NCBI GenBank assembly: GCA_045646865.1
Contig: JAZRLM010000021.1
Span: 1-55,749, forward strand
Length of the DNA: 55,749 nucleotides
Reading direction: 5' to 3'
Source of the DNA: SIG440 sp045646865
GTDB taxonomy: Bacteria; Bacillota; Clostridia; Monoglobales; Monoglobaceae
The notes below the pieces were generated by a model, which was not told where the DNA came from, did not search any database, and saw only the letters and a program-made list of their open reading frames with translations. Below are positions 7,884-14,342 of the stretch, piece after piece. How positions within the stretch are numbered: the first letter of the stretch is position 1; each line of letters starts with the position of its first letter. The position numbers and the translations under genes were made by a program.

Positions 7884-7978
7884 ATTCCTTTTTAGAATAT
7901 TTTCTTTATTATATTCCTAAAAAGTATTGACATAATTCTAAAATGGAATTATAATATAATAAAATTCGAATTTGGAAT
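7884..7978. promoter_or_regulatory. Three operator-like 15-bp inverted repeats in the XRE-lipoprotein divergent region
   Basis: Repeats ATTCCTTTTTAGAAT (7884-7898), ATTCTAAAATGGAAT (7935-7949) and ATTCGAATTTGGAAT (7964-7978) share the form ATTCN7GAAT. The second fills the spacer of the plus-strand promoter TTGACA (7927-7932)/TATAAT (7950-7955), the third covers its start site, and the first covers the ribosome binding site of the XRE gene. Confidence 0.75.
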
Positions 7979-8009
7979 TTTAAATTAAATTTAAAAAGGA
8001 GTTTTACTT

Positions 8010-8363
8010 GTGAAAAAGGCTTTATGTTTATTATTAATGATAATTATATGTTGTATTTCATTGGTTGCTTGTAAATCAACATTAGATGTTCGGCAGGAAC
8101 TTGTTAATATTTGCTGTGATTTTTCAAACTGTAATTCTGTTAAATGGTTCGAAATTGCTACAGACAACACATATGAAACAGATAATGGATACGAAGTGAA
8201 AGCAAAAGGATCGTATTGGCCTGTTGATGAATATGGTTCCGTAGGGGATCAAATGATTTTTGATATTGAGTTTACTGCAACTTGGGATAGAAGCAGTAGT
8301 TGTTACGATATAGATATTAATAAAAAAGTTATTATGGACTCATATGAAGCGAGGTTGAAATAA
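8010..8363 (+). CDS. Small putative lipoprotein of unknown function
   Basis: 117 residues from GTG 8010, preceded by AAAAAGGAG at 8 nt. The N-terminus is a lipoprotein signal peptide: two Lys, a hydrophobic core of about 14 residues and lipobox LVAC, with Cys21 as the lipidated residue. The mature part has several Trp/Tyr residues and alternating polar/hydrophobic stretches suggesting a beta-rich domain (KWFEIATDNTY, YEVKAKGSYWP, MIFDIEFTATWD). No family was recognised. It is driven by a strong promoter whose core contains operator-like repeats, so it is probably repressed by the divergent XRE protein. Confidence 0.65.
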   Translation: MKKALCLLLMIIICCISLVACKSTLDVRQELVNICCDFSNCNSVKWFEIATDNTYETDNGYEVKAKGSYWPVDEYGSVGDQMIFDIEFTATWDRSSSCYDIDINKKVIMDSYEARLK

Positions 8364-8496
8364 AATCTGCTCCATTTTCTGTTTGTTCGTAAAGATGCAT
8401 TTTTATAAATACGCATGTTTTAAAAGAGTTATACCATATATAACATTTGAACTTATTTCATAAGGGCATCCAAATCATTCGGCTCTTCCAAAACGA

Positions 8497-8526
8497 AAAG
8501 TCCTGTCGAAAGATAGGATTTTTTGT
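8497..8526 (+). terminator. Terminator downstream of lipoprotein gene
   Basis: TCCTGTC-GAAA-GATAGGA hairpin followed by a T-run. The 130 bp before it, after the lipoprotein stop, show no gene. Confidence 0.8.
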
Positions 8527-8529
8527 TTT

Positions 8530-8632
8530 GTATTATTCATTTTTCATTATTCAATATTCATCATTCATTAAATGCGACAGGATTTTTTAATGAATAATGT
8601 ATGATGAAGTCGCTTTTCTGATGAATAATTAA
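8530..8632. repeat. Degenerate palindromic TTATTCAT/ATGAATAA repeat cluster
   Basis: Several ATTATTCAT-type units on one side face ATGAATAAT-type units on the other, with GCGAC/GTCGC in the middle, forming an imperfect inverted repeat of about 100 bp. It sits directly before the truncated IVP gene and may mark an insertion/deletion boundary. Confidence 0.5.
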
Positions 8633-8633
8633 G

Positions 8634-8921
8634 TTGCAAAGATATCTTGTTAAGGATAAAAAAGAAATAATTATATCAAAACAAATAGCGAGTATCGGTG
8701 CAAACATTAATGAAACCAATTACGGGCAAAGCAAGGCTGATTTTATATCAAAATTACATATATCCTTAAAAGAAACGGCTGAAACTGAATATTGGTTGAG
8801 ATTGCTTGTTAAATCGGAATTGCTGACCAATGAAGAGGGAGAATCTTTGCTCAAAGATTGTCTTGAAATAAAAAGAGTATTGATTTCCTCAATAAATACT
8901 GCAAAAAAGAACAATAATTAG
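8634..8921 (+). pseudogene. Remnant of a four-helix-bundle (23S rRNA intervening-sequence-type) protein gene
   Basis: The residues ASIGANINETNYGQSKADF, then LKETAETEYWLRLL and LLKDCLEIKRVL, are the family core of IVP/S23-like four-helix-bundle proteins, usually 115-130 residues. Here only 95 codons remain. There is no ATG or ribosome binding site (the frame would have to open at TTG 8634), the N-terminal helix is missing, and about six residues normally found between SKQ and SIGAN are absent. This looks like a decayed copy next to a palindromic repeat. The molecular function of the family is not established. Confidence 0.65.
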
Positions 8922-8987
8922 AGCTGGCATCCAAACTATTCGACTCTTTCATTAACTATTTTTTATAAAATAATTTATCTTAAACTA

Positions 8988-9016
8988 TTGAAAAGTTTCT
9001 TGAGAAGTGATATAAT
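8988..9016 (+). promoter_or_regulatory. Promoter of thiamine operon
   Basis: TTGAAA (8988-8993), 17-bp spacer, TATAAT (9011-9016), about 15-20 nt before the TPP riboswitch. Confidence 0.8.
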
Positions 9017-9030
9017 ATTATCAAACTTAA

Positions 9031-9112
9031 TAAACGGGAGCTTGTATTACAGGCTGAGAGGAAGGTGCGACCTTCGACCGAGAACCTGATTTGGATAATG
9101 CCAACGTAGGGA
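9031..9112 (+). promoter_or_regulatory. TPP riboswitch (THI element)
   Basis: Conserved boxes of the thiamine pyrophosphate aptamer are present in order: ACGGGAGC, GGCTGAGAGG, the variable stem AAGGTGCGACCTT, then ACCTGATTTGGATAATGCC and the closing ACGTAGGGA. It precedes thiM-thiE-thiD genes and is followed by a terminator, consistent with transcriptional shut-off when TPP is plentiful. Confidence 0.95.
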
Positions 9113-9151
9113 TGCCTGATACATAGTGTTAGGAGTAACAAAGAACTTTTA

Positions 9152-9185
9152 GGAAGTTACCAAATCGGTGACTTCCTTTTTGTTT
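9152..9185 (+). terminator. Expression-platform terminator of the TPP riboswitch
   Basis: GGAAGTTACC-AAATC-GGTGACTTCC hairpin with one G-U pair, followed by a T-run, 40 nt after the aptamer. Confidence 0.85.
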
Positions 9186-9246
9186 GGCAAGATTTGTTAT
9201 TAAGTTAATAAACAGCCGATAATTTCACGGCAGAAAGAGGTAAATT

Positions 9247-10068
9247 ATGTTAGGAAAATGTATTGAAAACGTGAAGGAAAAAACACCGCTTATTCACAAC
9301 ATCACAAACTATGTTACGGTTAACGATGTTGCAAATGCATTGCTTGCTTGTGGAGGCAGTCCGATTATGTCAGATGAGCCGGATGATGTTTTGGATATTA
9401 CATCTATCTGCGGAGGACTTAATATCAATATCGGAACACTAAATACAAGAAGCATAGACGCGATGTTTATTTCCGGTAAGAAATCAAAGGAACTTGGTCA
9501 CATTGTCCTTCTTGATCCCGTGGGAGCAGGTGCAAGTAAGCTGAGAACAGAAACCGCACTTAAAATTATGGATGAAATAAAGCCTGATATTATAAGAGGA
9601 AACATATCGGAAATTAAAACACTTGCTTTTGGAAGCGGAACAACTAAGGGTGTAGATGCGGATGCTGCTGATGTTGTAACAGAAGATAATCTTGATTCGA
9701 TGGTTGAATTTGCAAAAGCATTTTCAGAAAAGTCAGGAGCCGTTATTGCAATAACCGGAGCCATAGATTTGGTTGCAGATAATAAAAAGTGCTATGTGAT
9801 TCGAAATGGCTCACCTATTATGAGCCGTATTACAGGAACGGGATGTATGCTTTCAGCTATGGCTACTGCCTATGCAGTTGCAAATCCTGATAATGTAACA
9901 GAAGCTGTTGCAACATCGGTATGCCTTATGGGCCTTGCCGGTGAAACAGGAGTATCAAAGATGAAAGGTAGTGAAGGTAATTCAAGTCTTCGTAATCACA
10001 TTATAGATGCAATATACAATATGGATGCAGAAAAACTGATTAAAGGAGCGAAATATGAAGTGCGATAA
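9247..10068 (+). CDS. thiM: Hydroxyethylthiazole kinase
   Basis: ThiM phosphorylates the thiamine precursor 4-methyl-5-(2-hydroxyethyl)thiazole. The 273-residue length is normal. Family motifs are the N-terminal PLIHNITNYVTVNDVANALLA part, the LLDPVGAGA segment, NISEIKTLAFG and the anion-hole/catalytic ITGTGCMLSAM near residue 200. ATG 9247 follows AAAGAGG. First gene after the TPP riboswitch; overlaps thiE by 14 bp. With ThiE and ThiD it forms a salvage route from imported thiazole and pyrimidine; no thiC or thiG lies nearby. Confidence 0.95.
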   Translation: MLGKCIENVKEKTPLIHNITNYVTVNDVANALLACGGSPIMSDEPDDVLDITSICGGLNINIGTLNTRSIDAMFISGKKSKELGHIVLLDPVGAGASKLRTETALKIMDEIKPDIIRGNISEIKTLAFGSGTTKGVDADAADVVTEDNLDSMVEFAKAFSEKSGAVIAITGAIDLVADNKKCYVIRNGSPIMSRITGTGCMLSAMATAYAVANPDNVTEAVATSVCLMGLAGETGVSKMKGSEGNSSLRNHIIDAIYNMDAEKLIKGAKYEVR

Positions 10069-10699
10069 AGAATCATTACTTTTATATGCGGTAACAGACC
10101 GTGCATGGTTGAACGGTGAAACCTTATACGAACAGGTAGAGAAAGCTATAAAAGGCGGTGTTACTTTTATACAGCTTCGTGAGAAAAACCTTGATGAAGA
10201 AAGTTTTTTGGCTGAAGCGTTAGAAATACAGAAACTGTGCAGAAAGTACAATATGCCGATTATTATTAATGACAATGTTGAAATTGCAAAAAAGATAAAT
10301 GCTGATGGTGTTCATGTGGGACAGCGAGATATGAAAGCCGGAAATGTTAGGACTATTCTGGGTGATGACAAGATACTTGGTGTATCGGCTCAAACGGTAG
10401 AACAAGCCCTGCTTGCTGAAAATGAAGGTGCAGATTATCTGGGCGTGGGTGCTGTTTTTCCGACAGGCTCTAAGGCAGATGCTGATGATGTAAGTTATGA
10501 AACTTTAAAAGCAATATGCGAAGCAGTAAGTATTCCGGTTGTAGCCATAGGTGGTATTAGTGCAGAAAATGTGTCAAAACTTAAAGGTAGTGGGATTTCA
10601 GGAATAGCTGTAATCAGTGCAATTTTTGCCGCGGAAGATATTGAATCAGCAACAAAAGAATTAAAACAATTGACTGAAAAGGTGGTAAGCGGTGATTAA
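10055..10699 (+). CDS. thiE: Thiamine-phosphate synthase
   Basis: ThiE couples HMP-pyrophosphate and thiazole phosphate to thiamine monophosphate. 214 residues forming a TIM-barrel. Visible motifs are FIQLREKNLDE, MPIIINDNVEIA, ADGVHVGQRDM, DYLGVGAVFPTGSKADA and the phosphate-binding VVAIGGISAENV. ATG 10055 lies within the end of thiM, after AAAGGAG, which indicates translational coupling. It overlaps the next gene by 8 bp. Confidence 0.95.
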   Translation: MKCDKESLLLYAVTDRAWLNGETLYEQVEKAIKGGVTFIQLREKNLDEESFLAEALEIQKLCRKYNMPIIINDNVEIAKKINADGVHVGQRDMKAGNVRTILGDDKILGVSAQTVEQALLAENEGADYLGVGAVFPTGSKADADDVSYETLKAICEAVSIPVVAIGGISAENVSKLKGSGISGIAVISAIFAAEDIESATKELKQLTEKVVSGD

Positions 10700-12125
10700 A
10701 GGTGCAATTTTTGATTTGGATGGAACCTTAATTGATTCTATGTTTATTTGGGATACTATTGGTGAGGATTATTTGAAATCATTCGGTATAGAACCAAAAG
10801 AAAATCTTGCTGAAGTGTTTAAGACTTTTACCTTAGAACAAGCTGCCGAATATTATCGTAATTATTATGGTATTACGCTTTCTGTTCGTGAAATTGTAGA
10901 TGGCATAAATAATATGGTGGCAGAGATATACCGGACAAAAGTAGTTCTTAAAATGGGCGTAAGAGATTTTTTGAAAAGATTGCAGCGTGCAGGGGTGAAA
11001 ATGTGTGTTGCAACTGTGACGGACAGACCTGTTGCAGAAGAAGTTTTGAAACGTCTGAATGTGCGTGAATACTTTTCTGAAATATTTACATGTAGCGAAG
11101 TTGGATTTGGCAAAAAAACGCCCGAGATATACAGAAAAGCGTTAAAACATCTCGGCACCCCAAAAGCCGAAACAGTAGTTTTTGAAGATGTGCTTCATGC
11201 TTTGAAAACTGCTAAAGAGGATGGATTTAAGATTGCGGCAGTTTATGATTCGCACGAGCCAAAACAAGAGGAAATAAAAGAAATTTCAGATTATTACATA
11301 ACCGATTTTGGAAGTTTTTGCTTTAAAACAAAAATGAAAACGGCACTCTCTATTGCAGGTAGTGATTCAAGTGGCGGAGCAGGTATTCAGGCAGATATTA
11401 AAACAATGACAATGAATGGTGTTTACGCAATGAGTGTAATTACAGCGCTTACTGCCCAAAATACCCTTGGTGTAAGAGCTATTTTAAATTCGACACCTGA
11501 TTTTCTGAAAGAACAACTTGATGCAGTATTTGAAGATATATTTCCTGATAGTATAAAAATAGGAATGGTATCATCTGGCGAGCTGATAGAGGTGATTGCA
11601 GACAGATTAAAGTTTTATAATGCAAAAAACATTGTTGTAGATCCCGTAATGGCCGCAACAAGCGGTTCGGCACTTATAAATACGGATGCAATAAAAATAC
11701 TGGTTACAAAGTTACTGCCTGTTGCAACTCTGGTAACTCCAAACATACCTGAGGCAGAAGTTTTATCGGGTATGAGAATAGAGGACAAGCAGGGTATGAT
11801 AAAGGCAGCAGAGTTCATTGAGAAAAACTATGGGTGTAGTGTTTTGTTAAAAGGCGGACATAGTATAAACGATGCAAATGACCTTTTGTGTGAAAATGGC
11901 AGACTTGTATGGTTTGACGGTAAAAGAATTGATAATCCCAATACTCACGGAACAGGCTGTACTTTGTCAAGCGCCATTACGTCAAATCTTGCTAAAGGGT
12001 TTAATCTTGAGGAGTCGGTAAAGAAAGCAAAAGAGTACATATCTGATGCTCTTGCTGCAGGGCTTGATTTGGGAAATGGTTCAGGCCCGATGAAACATAA
12101 TTTTATAATAAGTGATGAGAGCTAA
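10692..12125 (+). CDS. thiD: HAD-family phosphatase fused to hydroxymethylpyrimidine (phosphate) kinase ThiD
   Basis: Bifunctional protein of 477 residues. Residues 1-213 are a HAD hydrolase of the beta-phosphoglucomutase-like type: nucleophile motif DLDGTLIDS, then VATVTDRP and VFEDVLHALKTA. Residues 215-477 are a complete ThiD (MKTALSIAGSDSSGGAGIQ, then VDPVMAATSG, LVTPNIPEAEVLSG, LLKGGHS and the catalytic NTHGTGCTLSSAI), which phosphorylates HMP and HMP-P. The start is GTG 10692 with GGTGG upstream, overlapping thiE. Under TPP-riboswitch control. The HAD part may dephosphorylate a thiamine intermediate; that is inference. Confidence 0.92.
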   Translation: MIKGAIFDLDGTLIDSMFIWDTIGEDYLKSFGIEPKENLAEVFKTFTLEQAAEYYRNYYGITLSVREIVDGINNMVAEIYRTKVVLKMGVRDFLKRLQRAGVKMCVATVTDRPVAEEVLKRLNVREYFSEIFTCSEVGFGKKTPEIYRKALKHLGTPKAETVVFEDVLHALKTAKEDGFKIAAVYDSHEPKQEEIKEISDYYITDFGSFCFKTKMKTALSIAGSDSSGGAGIQADIKTMTMNGVYAMSVITALTAQNTLGVRAILNSTPDFLKEQLDAVFEDIFPDSIKIGMVSSGELIEVIADRLKFYNAKNIVVDPVMAATSGSALINTDAIKILVTKLLPVATLVTPNIPEAEVLSGMRIEDKQGMIKAAEFIEKNYGCSVLLKGGHSINDANDLLCENGRLVWFDGKRIDNPNTHGTGCTLSSAITSNLAKGFNLEESVKKAKEYISDALAAGLDLGNGSGPMKHNFIISDES

Positions 12126-12188
12126 ACCATTAGAGTAATCCCAAAATCCTTGTATGATACATTGACGACAGAGCGGTTTTTACCTCTC

Positions 12189-12248
12189 TCAGACTGTCGA
12201 AGAACCCGATTTTTGCTTGATGCAAAGTCGGGTTCTTCGACAGTCTGA
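12189..12248. repeat. Long perfect inverted repeat (21-bp arms)
   Basis: Arms 12189-12209 and 12228-12248 are exact reverse complements (left arm begins TCAGACTGTCGAAG). The 18-nt loop can add a few more pairs. There is no T-run, so it does not look like an ordinary terminator. It adjoins the palindromic terminator at 12249. Confidence 0.8.
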
Positions 12249-12284
12249 AACGCCCTAGCCGATATATCGGCTAGGGCGTTTTTG
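12249..12284. terminator. Palindromic terminator between thiD and rnj
   Basis: A perfect 32-bp palindrome (12249-12280; arms AACGCCCTAGCCGATA and its complement), followed by further T. It lies between convergent genes. Confidence 0.85.
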
Positions 12285-12288
12285 TGGC

Positions 12289-13953
12289 TTAAATGTCCAT
12301 AATAACGGGCAATATCATTGGCTTTCTCTTTGTTTTTTCAAAGATAAATGAACCAAGCTCGTTTTTAACGTGTGCTTTAAGACTTGCCCAGTCAAGGGTG
12401 TTGTTCTCAAGACAGGTGTTAACAATGTCGGCGGTTTTTATCCGCATTTCTTCCATTAAATCCTCAGATTCACGGACATATACAAAGCCTCGTGAAATAA
12501 TATCGGGACCTGCAACAACCGTCTGGCTTGCGTGGTCGAGTGTCATTACAACAACAATCAGACCGTCTTCTGACAAATGCTTACGGTCACGAAGAACGAT
12601 AGAGCCAACATCTCCAACGCCCAGACCGTCAACCAGAACCTTGCCCGAGGGCACAATGCCTGTGATTTTTGCACCAGCCTGTGAAACCTCAAGAACCTGA
12701 CCGTTTTCCATCATAAAGATGTCCTTTGAATTCATACCCATCTGCAAAGCCAGAGAGCGGTGTCTGCTGAGATGCTTGAATTCGCCGTGAACGGGCATAA
12801 AGTATTTGGGTTTAGCAAGAGCAAGTATAATTTTAAGCTCTTCCTGACAGGCGTGTCCTGATACGTGGACATCGGCTAAGGATTCATAAATTACTTCTGC
12901 GCCGTGTTTAAGAAGCTCGTTTATAACGTTTGAAATCGCTTTTTCATTGCCCGGTATGGGACTTGCCGAGATAATAACAAGGTCATCGGCTTCGATATTT
13001 ACTTTCTTGTGACCTGAGAACGCCATTCGTGACAGTGCAGACATTGTTTCGCCCTGACTGCCCGTGGTTACAATAACAAGCTGTTCCTTGGAATACCTGC
13101 CGATTTCGTCAAGCTTTATAAGGGTGTTTTTGGGAATATCCATATACCCAAGTTCGATTGCGGCTGTAAGAACATTTTCCATACTGCGTCCTGAAATCGC
13201 AACCTTTCTGCCATTTCTCACCGCTGCATTGATAATCTGCTGAACACGGTGAATGTTTGAGGCAAAAGTGGCAACAAAAATTCTCTTGGTGCAGTTGTCG
13301 AATACGCTGTCAAAGGTTGCGCCCACGGTGCGTTCACTCATGGTGTAACCCTTGCGCTCGGCATTGGTACTGTCTGACATAAGCAGCAGAACTCCCTGTC
13401 TACCAAGCTCACCAATACGGCCAAGGTCAATCATTTCGCCGTCGATTGGGGTTGAGTCAATTTTAAAGTCACCCGTGTGCAGAATTGTTCCTGCAGGGGT
13501 GTGGAGAGCAATAGCAACCGCATCAGCGATACTGTGGTTTGACCTTATGAATTCAACCTTGAATTCCCCAAGTGAGAATGTTGCCCCCGGGCTTATAACA
13601 TTAAGCTTTGAAGAACCTAAAATACCGTGTTCTTCAAGCTTGTTTTTAAGTATTCCCAAAGTCAGCTTTGTACCGAAAACTGGCACATTGAACTCTTTCA
13701 GGACATAAGGGATGGCGCCGATATGGTCTTCGTGGCCGTGAGTAAGAACAATACCGCGTATTCTGTTTTTGTGCTTTTGCAGATATGTTATATCGGGTAT
13801 AACCATATCAATTCCCAACATATCGTCGTCGGGAAATGCAAGGCCTGCATCAAGAATAATAAGGTCGCTCCCGTACTCGAAGACTGTCATATTTTTTCCG
13901 ATCTCGTTCAGCCCTCCAAGTGGTGTAATCTTGATTTTTTTACTTTTTTGCAA
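12289..13953 (-). CDS. rnj: Ribonuclease J
   Basis: Metallo-beta-lactamase/beta-CASP ribonuclease with endo- and 5'-3' exonuclease activity in mRNA decay and rRNA maturation. Metal-binding LTHGHEDHIGAIPYV, LHTGDFKID, SDSTNAE and the C-terminal PVHGEFKHLSRH are present. The best start is TTG 13953, placed 7 nt after AGGAGGA (complement of 13961-13967), giving 554 residues, a typical RNase J length. The in-frame upstream ATG (13974) would put that ribosome binding site inside the coding region. Monocistronic, convergent with the thiamine operon. Confidence 0.93.
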   Translation of the reverse strand: MQKSKKIKITPLGGLNEIGKNMTVFEYGSDLIILDAGLAFPDDDMLGIDMVIPDITYLQKHKNRIRGIVLTHGHEDHIGAIPYVLKEFNVPVFGTKLTLGILKNKLEEHGILGSSKLNVISPGATFSLGEFKVEFIRSNHSIADAVAIALHTPAGTILHTGDFKIDSTPIDGEMIDLGRIGELGRQGVLLLMSDSTNAERKGYTMSERTVGATFDSVFDNCTKRIFVATFASNIHRVQQIINAAVRNGRKVAISGRSMENVLTAAIELGYMDIPKNTLIKLDEIGRYSKEQLVIVTTGSQGETMSALSRMAFSGHKKVNIEADDLVIISASPIPGNEKAISNVINELLKHGAEVIYESLADVHVSGHACQEELKIILALAKPKYFMPVHGEFKHLSRHRSLALQMGMNSKDIFMMENGQVLEVSQAGAKITGIVPSGKVLVDGLGVGDVGSIVLRDRKHLSEDGLIVVVMTLDHASQTVVAGPDIISRGFVYVRESEDLMEEMRIKTADIVNTCLENNTLDWASLKAHVKNELGSFIFEKTKRKPMILPVIMDI

Positions 13954-14164
13954 AAAAATATCCTCCTGATTCATATTAAATTTTAACCGCTCTGTATCAA
14001 TGAACCGACAAAATATTGCCGGAAACATTCAACCACAGTATATTATACACTAATTTTCCTTGATTTGCAAGGCTTTTGGAAATATTTACACATAGATTTT
14101 TCCCTTTAATTATATTAGTATTCAAAATGTTGAAAAAATTTTATTAAAATGTTAAACAATTCGT

Positions 14165-14193
14165 TTGACAACTAAGTGAAAATGATGTATAAT
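14165..14193 (+). promoter_or_regulatory. Promoter of the pfl transcript
   Basis: Perfect TTGACA (14165-14170), 17-bp spacer, TATAAT (14188-14193). About 130 bp between this region and rnj hold no gene. Confidence 0.85.
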
Positions 14194-14208
14194 TAATTTA
14201 CAAAACAA

Positions 14209-14321
14209 ACAATTCCTGCGACTGGCGGAAAGCAGAGTTTACTGTAAGGGAACAGGGATTAACATTTAGTCGACCGCCTGGGCATCCTTGTTTCAAACGA
14301 AGGGTGTCCTTTTAGTTTTTT
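14209..14321 (+). promoter_or_regulatory. ZTP riboswitch (pfl motif) with terminator
   Basis: The aptamer hallmarks GCGACTGGCGG (14218-14228) and GACCGCCTGGGCA (14272-14284) are present, and GGCGG/CCGCC can form the pseudoknot. The terminator GGGCATCCTT (14280-14289) with AAGGGTGTCC (14300-14309) and a T-run shares the GGGCA box, so ligand binding should prevent termination and switch expression on. ZTP/ZMP signals 10-formyl-THF shortage, and pflB supplies formate, so the placement is functionally sensible. This motif was originally named for pfl genes. Confidence 0.88.
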
Positions 14322-14342
14322 ACAGAAAGTGAGTGATTGTTT

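Noticed and set aside
8530..8632. CRISPR array
   Set aside because: The ATTCAT units are short, irregular and arranged as inverted repeats without spacers.
5725..8990. tRNA-Lys attachment-site duplication marking an integrated element
   Set aside because: I found no second copy of the tRNA 3' end downstream and no integrase.
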